From positions 1,612,001 through 1,676,000 of the forward strand of contig NZ_JBHRSH010000001.1 in assembly GCF_042643165.1 (NCBI RefSeq): DNA of 64,000 bases. The letters run 5' to 3'. The stretch comes from Hyphococcus aureus. GTDB lineage: Bacteria; Pseudomonadota; Alphaproteobacteria; Caulobacterales; Parvularculaceae. Positions within the stretch are counted from its first letter, which is position 1. The number at the start of each line of letters is the position of its first letter. Shown one piece after another: positions 50,976 to 60,071 of this stretch. The notes under the pieces were generated by a model. It was not told the origin of the DNA, did not search any database, and worked only from the letters and a program-made list of their open reading frames with translations. Position numbers and translations under genes: made by a program.

Positions 50976-51389
50976 TTAAGCTTGAGCGGAAGGTTTGTCG
51001 TCAAGAATTATTGGATTGTCATCGCCTGTGGGCCGTAAGTCTTCACAACCATATGAACGTTGGTAGTGTTTTTCGATCAATTCAAGTGTTTCAGGTGGTA
51101 AGTCAGTTCCAAGACGTTTTACTTCATGCCGATGCCAGCCACAGATGGTTTTTGCCCCACCTAGATTGTGTGCTTTTTTAAAAGCATCTGCTGGGAATAG
51201 CCAAGGTACAATATATTCAAAGGATGAATAAGGTTCGTAGTATGAAGAAAGCCACTTCTGGCTGCATGCTCGGCATACTGAGAGCGCCGTATTTATCCCT
51301 CTATCTATGTTAACAAGCTCAGGGTGCCTTTCACCAGGCACCCATAAGGAGCGTTTAGGAAATTTGCAGTTTAAGCATGTGCCGGTCAC
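50976..51389 (-). CDS. Hypothetical Cys-rich protein, low GC
   Basis: 137-residue protein of no known family. Two CxxC pairs (CLNC near the N-terminus and CRAC about 35 residues later) suggest a metal-binding ribbon; a third Cys-His cluster (ICGWHRHEVKRLG) follows. Codon use is clearly AT-richer than that of both neighbours, so it may have been acquired. The only start is GTG at 51389, without a good ribosome-binding site. It lies between cystathionine beta-synthase and the ArsC-like gene on the same strand. Confidence 0.5.
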   Translation of the reverse strand: MTGTCLNCKFPKRSLWVPGERHPELVNIDRGINTALSVCRACSQKWLSSYYEPYSSFEYIVPWLFPADAFKKAHNLGGAKTICGWHRHEVKRLGTDLPPETLELIEKHYQRSYGCEDLRPTGDDNPIILDDKPSAQA

Positions 51390-51410
51390 GTTGAATCGCT
51401 ACTTTGATAT

Positions 51411-52799
51411 TTAAGCCACCTGCAGTCTCAAATAATTCAACAAATCCGTCCGGGTAATCAGCCCCTCGAACTTGCCTTCGTTCAATACGACCGCCACATG
51501 GCCTTTGGCGAAGATGGGTAGAAGCGACTGCATGTCCTGTTTCGCTTCGACGGTTTCGACGCGATAGGTCATGGCCGATTTCACCGGGTCTTTGAACTTG
51601 TCGCGATTTCTGACGACAGCGAACAGCAGGTCTTCTTCGTCAAGGAGGCCGATGACATTTGCGTCATCGTCGAGCACCGGCAATTGCGAAATGTCATAGA
51701 GCTTCATCTTGCCGTAAGCGCTCATCAACGTGTCGTCGGGCTTGACGGTTACGGTCGCACGTTCCGAGTGGCGCCGCGTAATCAGGTCGGTCAGGTCGCC
51801 TTTTGGCGGACGTTTCAAAAAGCCCTGATCGTACATCCAGTAGTCGTTGAACATCTTGGAGAGATATTTATCACCGCGGTCGCAGACGAAAGCGACAACG
51901 CGCTTTTTCTCTTTCTGTTCGCGGCAATATTTTAGCGCCGCCGCGAGGATTGTTCCGGACGACGAGCCGCCGAGAATGCCTTCTTTTTTTAGGAGATCCC
52001 GCGCCGCCTCAAAGCTTTCCTTGTCGGTGATGTCATAGGCCTTTTTGATATGAGAAAGGTCGGCGATGTCAGGAATGAAATCCTCGCCAATGCCTTCCAC
52101 CAGCCATGAACCGACCTCGTTGGGCGGCGCGCCCTTGTTTACATAGTCGGTGAGGATTGAGCCCTTGGGGTCCGCCAAGATGATATCCGTTTCTGGCGAA
52201 TGCTCCTTGAAGAAGCGCGACAAGCCCGTAATTGTCCCGGCGGAACCGACGCCGGCGACGATGGCGTCGACCTTGCCGTCGAGCTGGCCGAGAATTTCCG
52301 GTCCTGTGCTATCCTCATGAGCTTTCGGATTTGCGTCATTGCCGAACTGGTTGACGTAAAAGGCGCCAGTCTCTTCCGCGATGCGTTCAGCCACGTCCTG
52401 ATAATATTCCGGATGACCCTTGCCCACATCGGAGCGTGTGAGGCGCACATCGGCGCCGAGCGCCTTTAGATGAAAAATTTTCTCCTGCGCCATTTTGTCC
52501 GGCACAACGATAATGGTTTTGTAGCCTTTTTGCGCGGCGACGAGGGCGAGGGCGAGTCCGGTGTTGCCGGCGGTCGCCTCGATGATCGTGCCTCCGGGCT
52601 TCAGCTTTCCTTCGCGCTCCGCCGCTTCGATCATGGCGATGCCGATCCGGTCCTTGATGGAGCCGCCGGGGTTCGAAGATTCAAGCTTGAGATAAAGCTC
52701 GCACGGGCCCGTATCGAGACGTGAGGTCTTGACCATCGGCGTCTTGCCGATCCCTTCAAGCACATTGTCATAAACGGGGCCGAAGGGCGTTTCACGCAT
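51411..52799 (-). CDS. Cystathionine beta-synthase with CBS domains
   Basis: 462-residue fold-type II PLP enzyme. PLP Lys49 (SSNPGGSIKDRIG), EATAGNTGLALALVAA loop and GVGSAGTITGLSRF phosphate loop are visible, and a pair of CBS domains (about 345-460) forms the C-terminus. With serine and homocysteine it makes cystathionine; the CBS pair may bind an adenosyl ligand. The neighbouring transsulfuration enzyme 2.5 kb downstream fits the next step. An alternative is O-acetylserine sulfhydrylase, but the fused CBS domains favour beta-synthase. Confidence 0.88.
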   Translation of the reverse strand: MRETPFGPVYDNVLEGIGKTPMVKTSRLDTGPCELYLKLESSNPGGSIKDRIGIAMIEAAEREGKLKPGGTIIEATAGNTGLALALVAAQKGYKTIIVVPDKMAQEKIFHLKALGADVRLTRSDVGKGHPEYYQDVAERIAEETGAFYVNQFGNDANPKAHEDSTGPEILGQLDGKVDAIVAGVGSAGTITGLSRFFKEHSPETDIILADPKGSILTDYVNKGAPPNEVGSWLVEGIGEDFIPDIADLSHIKKAYDITDKESFEAARDLLKKEGILGGSSSGTILAAALKYCREQKEKKRVVAFVCDRGDKYLSKMFNDYWMYDQGFLKRPPKGDLTDLITRRHSERATVTVKPDDTLMSAYGKMKLYDISQLPVLDDDANVIGLLDEEDLLFAVVRNRDKFKDPVKSAMTYRVETVEAKQDMQSLLPIFAKGHVAVVLNEGKFEGLITRTDLLNYLRLQVA

Positions 52800-52871
52800 G
52801 GCGGGGGTTCCTTGGATTTAGAGCTTGCAGCGGGCTTACCCCAAAGCACGGACCCCTCGCAAGGCGAGGAA

Positions 52872-54776
52872 TTATCTGGCGCCGGCTCGCTTCAAATCGC
52901 GGATAAAAAAGCGCGCAGGATGGAGCGCTTGCATGATTGTTGCGTCGCTTGGCGCGCCTGCGAGTTCCGCAGCGAGGAGGGCGGCGGCGTAAGGAGCGGT
53001 GACGAGCCCGCGCGAACCGAGCCCGGTCAGGACAAACAGGCCGGGCCGCGTTTCCCCCGATGGATAGTCTCTTTTTTTGCCGGTTCTGAGACCGTCATAG
53101 GCGCCCCCATAAAAGCCCCAGTCGGGAAGGGGGCCGCAAAGGGGCAATCGATCTGGCGTCGTGCAGCGGACCGATGCGCGCGGGTGTGACTGGTTCGCAT
53201 CCAGCGTTGCAGCGACCTCAGGAAGCGCGCGGGCGACGGCGGCGATGTTCGATTGCGTCGCCTCATTAGTGAAGCGCGCCTCGGCGCCGATGGAGATGGG
53301 GGCATAGGTCGCGCCGATAATCGCGCCGCCTCTTGGGCAAGGCGCCGCATAAGGGCCGAATGCATGGGCGTGGTCCGGCGCTGGCGCATCTGGAAACCAG
53401 TCGATCTGTCCGGCGGAGCCCGCCAGCGGCAGAGTTCGCGCTTCGGCGAAGCGTAATGCGTCAAGCCCGTTGGCGATGATCACCGCATCGAATTCTGTTT
53501 CGCTTTTCCCTGTGAACACGCGCCAGCCACTAGTCGCTTGCTGCAGGCGTTCGACGCGCCCGGAAACAAGCTCGGTGTCGCTTAGCAATGCTTTTACAAA
53601 TGCGGGAGGATCGACAACCCCGGCCTGGGGGAAGAACAGCCCTTCCCTGCGCTCTTCCATGAAGCCCTCGGGAAGCGCGCCTTGCGCCAGTAATTTTATC
53701 TGACGCTCACGATCCCTGTCGCTGGCCGCATGATGAAGCACGCCGCATGGCCTGAATACATCGCCTCCAAGAACAGAAAGAAGTTGCAACACATGAAGAT
53801 AAGCGTTTGCATGAAATGACCCCGCCGGCGTATCGCCGACGTCAAGCCGAGGCATGATGAGGCCTGCGGGGTTTCCCGACGCGCCGCTCGCGGGCGCCGA
53901 TGCTTCGTAAACGGATGGGTGAAATCCTGAACGCCGCATGGCGTGGGCAAGGCTGGCGCCGGCAATTCCTGCGCCAATGACCGCAATGCGTGCGCCAGGG
54001 TGTAGCGGCGTGGCGGCAGGAAGCCATGGCTCGCGATGTGTTGTATGTGGCGGCGTCTCGATACGGCCCGCCAGCATTTGTCTTTTGCGGCCGAAACCTG
54101 CGCGCTTTTCCCACTGAAACCCTGCGGCTTCGAGCGCACGTCGCACACCGCCAGAGACGGTGAACGTGGCGAAAGTGGCGCCGGGCGCGGAAAGCCGCGC
54201 CATTTCATTGAAAATGTCCGGCGACCAGAGACCGGGATTTTTCGCCGGAGTAAAACCGTCGAGAAACCACGCATCCACACCGCCTTCGACGCACAGTAGA
54301 CCTTCAAAAGCGTCGCCATAGTAAAGCGTCAGGGATATGTCGCCGAAATCCAGGACATGAAACCCCTGCTGCGGCGGCGGCAGAGCGGCGCGCAGTCTGG
54401 CGGCAAGGCTGGCCAGGGCGGGCCAAGCCTCGTGTGCGCGGGCCATTTGCGCGGCGGAGAGGGGGTAAGCCTCGAAGGACAGGAAATTGAGACGTGCGCC
54501 GCCGGGCTTTTCAGCCCTGTTCCAAGCGTCCCATACTGCGAGAAAGTTTAGGCCGGTGCCGAAGCCCAGTTCGCCGATATGGAAGCGTCTCGTGTTGAAC
54601 CGTGCGGGCAGATTATTGCCGGCAAGGAAAACATGTTGCGTTTCCGCAAGACCATCGCCGGAAAAATAGACGTCATCGAATTGAGTGGAACGGGGGACAA
54701 CAAAAGAGGGCGCGCCGTCACTATCGGGCGCGCCCCATTCAATGTCCGCTTCGTTGATCTGCTTCCCGCCGCTCAT
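52872..54776 (-). CDS. mnmC: tRNA 5-methylaminomethyl-2-thiouridine biosynthesis bifunctional protein MnmC
   Basis: 634-residue two-domain enzyme modifying U34 of tRNA. The N-terminal domain (about 1-235) is the SAM-dependent MnmC2 methyltransferase (FGTGLNFLAVWDAW, DAWFLDGFTPAKNPGLWSPD); the C-terminal domain (about 260-620) is the FAD-dependent oxidase MnmC1 with GAGIAGASLAHAMRRSGF. Full-length fusion; some alphaproteobacteria carry only one half. Confidence 0.93.
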   Translation of the reverse strand: MSGGKQINEADIEWGAPDSDGAPSFVVPRSTQFDDVYFSGDGLAETQHVFLAGNNLPARFNTRRFHIGELGFGTGLNFLAVWDAWNRAEKPGGARLNFLSFEAYPLSAAQMARAHEAWPALASLAARLRAALPPPQQGFHVLDFGDISLTLYYGDAFEGLLCVEGGVDAWFLDGFTPAKNPGLWSPDIFNEMARLSAPGATFATFTVSGGVRRALEAAGFQWEKRAGFGRKRQMLAGRIETPPHTTHREPWLPAATPLHPGARIAVIGAGIAGASLAHAMRRSGFHPSVYEASAPASGASGNPAGLIMPRLDVGDTPAGSFHANAYLHVLQLLSVLGGDVFRPCGVLHHAASDRDRERQIKLLAQGALPEGFMEERREGLFFPQAGVVDPPAFVKALLSDTELVSGRVERLQQATSGWRVFTGKSETEFDAVIIANGLDALRFAEARTLPLAGSAGQIDWFPDAPAPDHAHAFGPYAAPCPRGGAIIGATYAPISIGAEARFTNEATQSNIAAVARALPEVAATLDANQSHPRASVRCTTPDRLPLCGPLPDWGFYGGAYDGLRTGKKRDYPSGETRPGLFVLTGLGSRGLVTAPYAAALLAAELAGAPSDATIMQALHPARFFIRDLKRAGAR

Positions 54777-54817
54777 GAGACGAGATGTAGCTCAAGACGA
54801 AGAGAAAGTCTTTATGC

Positions 54818-55342
54818 CTAGGCTTTCATCGGGAAGGCGAAGAATTTTTCAAACGCCTTCATGTTGGCGAACGGCGTATCCATGGGCGTCATGGTCTCGC
54901 GCGCTGTTGCGACGGAGCGTTCGCTGATCTCGCGGGCATGGGCCATGCGCGTTTCGAACAGCTTCGTCCAGTAGGATTGTTGAACGCTCAACGCGTCAGC
55001 GAAGCTTTTCGCATTTGTAAGATCGTTCGCGAACTGAACTGCGCTGGACATTTCTTCCTGCGCGGCTTCCATGAGGCGGTTGTTGGTTTCAGCTGCGTGA
55101 TCTTGCACGGTTTTCATGCGGGCTTGTGTAGTTTCCGCGAGGCCTTCGGCCTGCGAGCGCATGTCGTCAAAATTGCCCGTGAAAGAAGACATCATCGTTT
55201 CGAATTGTTGTTTTGCGGTTTCCGCCCAATCGGTCGCCGATGAAAAAGACATAATGTCCGGCATGATCGGGGTTTCGACGGCTTTGGTCTCGGTCGAGGG
55301 TGCGGCGACTTTTTTCGCCGCAGTTTTCTTAGTCGTAGCCAT
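54818..55342 (-). CDS. Phasin family protein
   Basis: 174-residue helical protein. After a Lys/Ala-rich N-terminus (ATTKKTAAKKVAAP) comes the phasin region FENMM-like: FETMMSSFTGNFDDMRSQA, AVQFANDLTNAKSFADAL and VQQSYWTKLFETRMAHAREI. Phasins coat polyhydroxyalkanoate granules. AAGGAG lies before ATG 55342. PHA synthesis genes are not in the window. Confidence 0.87.
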   Translation of the reverse strand: MATTKKTAAKKVAAPSTETKAVETPIMPDIMSFSSATDWAETAKQQFETMMSSFTGNFDDMRSQAEGLAETTQARMKTVQDHAAETNNRLMEAAQEEMSSAVQFANDLTNAKSFADALSVQQSYWTKLFETRMAHAREISERSVATARETMTPMDTPFANMKAFEKFFAFPMKA

Positions 55343-55440
55343 TATGGCGCTCCTTATCCCTGGAGCCGCGCCGGGATTGTGCGGCGCAGCAATTGCCGCG
55401 GGATATAGGCGCATTTTTGCAGTGCAGCAAGGGCTGGAAA

Positions 55441-56124
55441 TCAGGTTTCGGCCAGCCGGCGGATCATATTGTGGTAAACGGCGGAAAGATTGAGAACCAA
55501 GGGGTCGTTGAGGCCTTTTTCCCGGCTGAGGGCCTGGATCGACTGATCGAGGTCGAACAGCATGGCTCGATCGTCTGACGACCGGATCATGCTCTGCATC
55601 CAGAAGAACGACGCGATCCGGGCTCCCCGCGTCACGGGCGCCACGCGGTGGAGGCTTGATGACGGATAGAGCACCATGGAGCCGGCGGGAAGCTTGACCT
55701 CCTGAGCGCCAAAAGGGGTCTCGATCAGGAGTTCGCCGCCGTCATAAGAATCCGGTTCTGTAAGGAATAGTGTCGCTGAAAGATCGGTGCGCAGACGGAC
55801 CGGGGTTCCCGGCACGCCCCGGATGGCGTTGTCCACATGCGCATCGAACGCGCCGCCGCCTTCATATTTATTGAAGAGGGGCGGAAATATCCGCAGCGGC
55901 AGAGCCGCCGAAATGAACAAGCTGTTCTGCGCCAGCGCATCCAGAATTCTGTCGCCGAGCGCTTTGGCGACCGGGCTGTTTTCGGGAAGCTGTGTGTTGC
56001 GCTTCATTTCCCGCGACTGCGCGCCAGCGGTCGCGCGGCCATCCACCCATTCTGCCGCGCCCAGCTGTTCGAGGATATATGCGACGTCGTCAGCGCCCAG
56101 CAAATCTGGAATCGGCAAAAGCAT
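55441..56124 (-). CDS. Fe(II)/2-oxoglutarate-dependent PKHD-type hydroxylase (PiuC/YbiX-like)
   Basis: 227-residue iron-dependent dioxygenase. Fe ligands are His96 and Asp98 (FDAHVDNAI) and His159 (LHRVAPVTRGAR), with Arg169 for 2-oxoglutarate; the family start LLPIPDLLGADDVAYIL and FWMQSMIRSSDDRAMLFDLD are also clear. PiuC-type genes sit next to catecholate siderophore receptors and help in siderophore use. ATG 56124; it follows the receptor gene on the same strand by 89 bases. Confidence 0.92.
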   Translation of the reverse strand: MLLPIPDLLGADDVAYILEQLGAAEWVDGRATAGAQSREMKRNTQLPENSPVAKALGDRILDALAQNSLFISAALPLRIFPPLFNKYEGGGAFDAHVDNAIRGVPGTPVRLRTDLSATLFLTEPDSYDGGELLIETPFGAQEVKLPAGSMVLYPSSSLHRVAPVTRGARIASFFWMQSMIRSSDDRAMLFDLDQSIQALSREKGLNDPLVLNLSAVYHNMIRRLAET

Positions 56125-56213
56125 GGTGAGTTCTTTCAAACGCAAAAGCCGCCGGCCTAAGCGGTCGGCGGAGTTTAGGTGATAAGAGGCAGAGAGGGAA
56201 AGCCGTCATCACC

Positions 56214-58475
56214 TCAGATATCGATGTCGATAGTAAACAGGGCTGAACGGCCTGGCGCGATGTAAACGAAAGGTGTGCCTGAACGGTAGATCGCATCATA
56301 GTAGACTTCGCCTGTGGCGTTCAGGACGTTAAAGGAAACGCCGACGCGATCCGTCACCTGCCAGCCGCCGAAAAAGTCAAAGCGCCAATAATCAGGAATT
56401 TCCGTTCCGATCCCGACAGTTGTTCCACCGGCGCGCGCGCCCTGGTAATTCGCCTGACCACCGATATGAATGCGTTCGGTGATGTCGTAGCGTGACAGAA
56501 GCGTAAAGCTTTTCTCTGCGACATTGGGAAATTTTCCGCCAATTTCATCAGGGTTCGGCGACTTGGTGATCTCCGCCTCAAGCAGCGAAAGTCCCCCATA
56601 CAGGCTCCAGGCCTCCGTAACATTTCCCGAAAAGCCGAATTCGATTCCCTGCACGCGTTGTTCGCCTTCGAGCGCGAAAGCGCCGCCAAATCCCGGCTCC
56701 ACCTGCACGCGCGCATTGGTCTTGTTGGTGCGATAGATTGCGGCTGTCAGCGACAGATGCTCGTCAAAGATGTTCCACTTGGCGCCGAGCTCGTAGGATT
56801 TGTTGCGCTCGGGATCCAGATTCTCCGTTGTCGCCGTGATGCCGCCATAGGAATCGCCGAGGCCGTCTACCTGTTCGCCCGACGGGTTTGAAGAGGAGCC
56901 GAACGACGCATAGATCGATGCGTTGGGCGCCGGCTTCCAGAGAGCGCCGAGATGCCAGTTCACAAAGTCACTGTCATTGGAGACCATGCTGTCTCCGAAA
57001 CGGCCGCCGATCGATTCTACATCGATCGAGTAGTCATCGTATCTTACGCCGCCAAAGACGGAGAAGGCTTCATTCAGCTTAATTGTATCGAGAAAATAGA
57101 CGGCGTTGGATTCCACTTCTGCGATGGAATAAGCGCCGCTTTCTTCAACCGGGAAGGGCCAGGCCGCAAACGGATCCGGATTGAAAATGGGTTGCGTCAC
57201 TGTGAAGGGCGTTATGGGATTGCCTGTTGACGGGTCTTCTGAGTCGAGGAATGCGAAGGGACGGTTTTCAATATCCTCGCGGCTGATTTCAAAACCCGCA
57301 ACGATAGTGTGTTCAAGTCCGCCGGTCATGAGATCAATCGTGGCATCCGTCTGGTTGGCGATATATTTGTTCACCGAATTGCGGTTTTTCGGGTTGGCGC
57401 TCAGCGTCCAGCTCGCCGGATTCGGATCGGTGATGTCCGGCCGCTCCGGCGCTGTCACGACATAGGCGTTTCCGGTTTTGCCGTAGCGGGTGACGCTGTT
57501 GAGCGTAATGTTGTCCGCCGGCGCGAATTCAATGCGGCCTGTGTAGATATTGGCGAATGTCTCGCGGAAATCGCGATTGACGAGGCCATAGAAAAAGTCG
57601 CGCTGCACATCAAAGGGCGCATTTTCGGCTTCGTTCCATGGATGGCCGTAATCGGGCAGCTCATCCGTATCGAGATGATAATAATCGAGTGTGATGGCGA
57701 GCGCTTCAGTGGGAGTCCACAAAAGCGCCGCTGCCGCGCCCCAGCGATCATTGTAGACTTCATTGCGGCCCGGCGTATCGGACTCGTGATAAAGACCGTT
57801 CACCCGAAGGGCGAGGGTGTCGGAAAAGGCGTAGTTGAGATCGGCGGTGACGCGATATGTGTCGCTGGTGCCGACGCTCGCCTCGACGTCGCCGAAATTG
57901 GTGAGCTGCGGCGCTTTTGAAATGAGACTGACCGCGCCGCCGGTGGAGCCGCGGCCTGCGAAGGCGCCCGATGGGCCTTTCAGGATTTCAATCTGTTCGA
58001 CGGCGAAGACTTCACGGCTGACAACGCCCGGATCGCGTACGCCGTCGACATAAACGTCGTTGCGCGCATCGAAGCCACGAATGAAGATGCGGTCACCGAA
58101 GGCGTTGCCGCCTTCACCGGTGCCGATAGTGACGCCGGGCTGGGTGCGGATAATGTCGCGGAGGGAAGTGGCGCCGGCGTCGTCGATCAACTCTTTCGGG
58201 ATGACGGAAACCGATTTGGCGGTGTTCAGAAGATCTTCCGTGAGTTTCGAGGACGCGGAGCGGTCGATTTTGTAAGGCGCTTCAGGGTCGGCGAAGGGGT
58301 TCGAGCCGCGCTTTTCGCCTTCGACGATGATTTCATCACGCACTGTCGGCGCTGCTGAGGCGAGCAGGATTGTTTCCTGCGCCTGCGCGGCGGAAAGGCC
58401 GCCGAGCCCGGCGAGTGCGGTTTGTGAAGCGATGAAGCGAAGAGATTTCGGCTGTTTGACGGAATTGCTGCCCAC
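56214..58475 (-). CDS. TonB-dependent siderophore receptor (catecholate type, Fiu/PiuA-like)
   Basis: 753-residue outer-membrane transporter. A signal peptide (about 1-32), the plug domain (SASSKLTEDLLNTAKSVSVI to KAPQL, about 70-200) with IFIRGFDARNDVYVDGVRD, and a 22-strand barrel that closes with an aromatic-poor FTIDIDI. The adjacent PiuC-like gene indicates ferric catecholate siderophore uptake. An 81-base upstream spacer leads to a Fur-like dyad. Confidence 0.93.
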   Translation of the reverse strand: MGSNSVKQPKSLRFIASQTALAGLGGLSAAQAQETILLASAAPTVRDEIIVEGEKRGSNPFADPEAPYKIDRSASSKLTEDLLNTAKSVSVIPKELIDDAGATSLRDIIRTQPGVTIGTGEGGNAFGDRIFIRGFDARNDVYVDGVRDPGVVSREVFAVEQIEILKGPSGAFAGRGSTGGAVSLISKAPQLTNFGDVEASVGTSDTYRVTADLNYAFSDTLALRVNGLYHESDTPGRNEVYNDRWGAAAALLWTPTEALAITLDYYHLDTDELPDYGHPWNEAENAPFDVQRDFFYGLVNRDFRETFANIYTGRIEFAPADNITLNSVTRYGKTGNAYVVTAPERPDITDPNPASWTLSANPKNRNSVNKYIANQTDATIDLMTGGLEHTIVAGFEISREDIENRPFAFLDSEDPSTGNPITPFTVTQPIFNPDPFAAWPFPVEESGAYSIAEVESNAVYFLDTIKLNEAFSVFGGVRYDDYSIDVESIGGRFGDSMVSNDSDFVNWHLGALWKPAPNASIYASFGSSSNPSGEQVDGLGDSYGGITATTENLDPERNKSYELGAKWNIFDEHLSLTAAIYRTNKTNARVQVEPGFGGAFALEGEQRVQGIEFGFSGNVTEAWSLYGGLSLLEAEITKSPNPDEIGGKFPNVAEKSFTLLSRYDITERIHIGGQANYQGARAGGTTVGIGTEIPDYWRFDFFGGWQVTDRVGVSFNVLNATGEVYYDAIYRSGTPFVYIAPGRSALFTIDIDI

Positions 58476-58556
58476 GGCGAGCCCCCATTGGAAATGACTG
58501 AAAGACGAGACGGTTTGCGCCGGACATTGCCCGGCGAGGGGCTCATAACGCAGTTA

Positions 58557-58589
58557 AGAATCATTCGCAATAAATTTGCGAATGATTCT
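58557..58589 (-). promoter_or_regulatory. Fur-like palindromic operator upstream of the siderophore receptor
   Basis: Perfect 14-bp inverted repeat AGAATCATTCGCAA / TTGCGAATGATTCT separated by 5 bases. The half sequence TGCGAATGATTCTGA fits the 7-1-7 Fur box (TGATAATNATTATCA) at 11 of the 14 fixed positions. The element lies about 82 bases upstream of the receptor ATG, in an AT-rich stretch. Confidence 0.6.
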
Positions 58590-58691
58590 GATAATAAATC
58601 GCAGAAAGATAGTAAGGCATTGGTGTGGAGGATAAAAATAGTATGTCGCCGCGAGAATGCGGCGAGGCATAAAAGCCGAATTGGAGAAATT

Positions 58692-59888
58692 TTAGCGCAG
58701 GGCGTCCAGAACACTGGCCGAGGCGTAGCCGTCAGCGGGAAGGCCGGCCTGTTTCTGCCAGGCGCGGAGCGCGCTCTTTGTGCCGGCGCCGATAATCCCG
58801 TCCACTGGGCCCGGATCGAAACCGCGATCTTTCAACGCCTGTTGCAGCGCCTTGCGTTCATCCAGTGAGAGCGGCCGGTCGTCTCTTGGCCATGCGGCGA
58901 CAATCGCGCCGCTGCGTCCGGCGATCTCTTCCGACAGAAGAGAGACGGCGAGCGCATAGGAGGTGGACCGATTATATTTCAGGATGGCGCTGAAATTATC
59001 GAAGACGATAAATGCGGGGCCGCGCGCGCCAGCGGGAATAATGAGGCGTCCGCGCATATTCGGATCAAAGCGCTCTATCAGGCCTGGCCCACTGATCGCT
59101 TCGACGCCGCTGGCCGCCCATTCGACAACCGCCTTTTTGATGTCGCTGTCAGCGAGGCTGTAATCGAAGCCTGCGGGCAGTCTGACTTCCAGACCCCAGG
59201 GGTCGCCGCCGCGATAGCCGGAAACGCTGAGATAATTCGCCGTTGAGGCAAAGACATCGCCGAGATTCGACCAGATGTCGCGCCGTCCATCGCCATCGTG
59301 ATCGACGGCGTAGGCAAGATAGGTGGTCGGAATGAATTGTGTGTGACCCATGGCGCCCGCCCAGGAGCCTTTCAACTCGTTGCGCGCGGCGTATCCATGC
59401 TGGATGATCTTAAGCGCGCCAATCAACTGGCTGCGGCCATAGCCGGTGCGGCGCCCTTCGAAAGCAAGCGTCGCCAGCGCCTGAATGGTGTCGTGCCCAC
59501 CCATGATCGCTCCGTAAGAGGACTCAAGTCCCCAGATTGCAGCGACGATTTCTGCGTCAACGCCATAGGCGTTTTCAATCAGCGTAAAGAGGCGCTGGTT
59601 TTCAAGATATTTTGCCTTGCCGTTAGTGACCCGCGTCGCGGAGACGGCGCTGTCGAGATAATCCCAGATGCCGCGAGAAAATTCTGGCTGGTTGTCGTTG
59701 AGTTCATAAACTCGTGGATTGATGGACAGGCCGGTCAAGGCCTCGTCGAGAACGCTTTGGGAAATTCCGGCGGCGGCGGCCTCGGCGCGGAAGCTGTCGA
59801 GCCAGCGTTCGAAATCAGCAGGTTCAGCCCTTGCGCCCGAAAGGCTGGCGGCGGCGAAGATGCCGAGACTGATAAGCCAGTTTTTCAT
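58692..59888 (-). CDS. Lytic murein transglycosylase (MltB/SltB-like)
   Basis: 398-residue exported enzyme cutting peptidoglycan without hydrolysis. Signal peptide ending at ARA (about residue 21), catalytic Glu122 (AIWGLESSYGAIMGG), the ALKIIQHGYA and GSWAGAMGHTQFIPTTYLAYAVD blocks of SLT family 2, and a peptidoglycan-binding domain (about 335-397, GFDPGPVDGIIGAGTKSALR). GGGGAC precedes ATG 59888. It is downstream of and on the same strand as no other gene; the receptor gene begins 216 bases past its end. Confidence 0.93.
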   Translation of the reverse strand: MKNWLISLGIFAAASLSGARAEPADFERWLDSFRAEAAAAGISQSVLDEALTGLSINPRVYELNDNQPEFSRGIWDYLDSAVSATRVTNGKAKYLENQRLFTLIENAYGVDAEIVAAIWGLESSYGAIMGGHDTIQALATLAFEGRRTGYGRSQLIGALKIIQHGYAARNELKGSWAGAMGHTQFIPTTYLAYAVDHDGDGRRDIWSNLGDVFASTANYLSVSGYRGGDPWGLEVRLPAGFDYSLADSDIKKAVVEWAASGVEAISGPGLIERFDPNMRGRLIIPAGARGPAFIVFDNFSAILKYNRSTSYALAVSLLSEEIAGRSGAIVAAWPRDDRPLSLDERKALQQALKDRGFDPGPVDGIIGAGTKSALRAWQKQAGLPADGYASASVLDALR

Positions 59889-60071
59889 GCCGTCCCCTTT
59901 GGTCGCACGCGAATCATACAATCGGCCAAAAATCATGCCGCCAAAGCAATATTAAAACCCTACCGTCCCCGCAAGGCCGGATTATGGCAAGCTTTGCGGA
60001 GACGCGGCGAAAGGGCTAGATTGCGCCGCAAAAGGGGCGGCGCCCGCCGACCGAAGTGTTAAGGATTCGAC

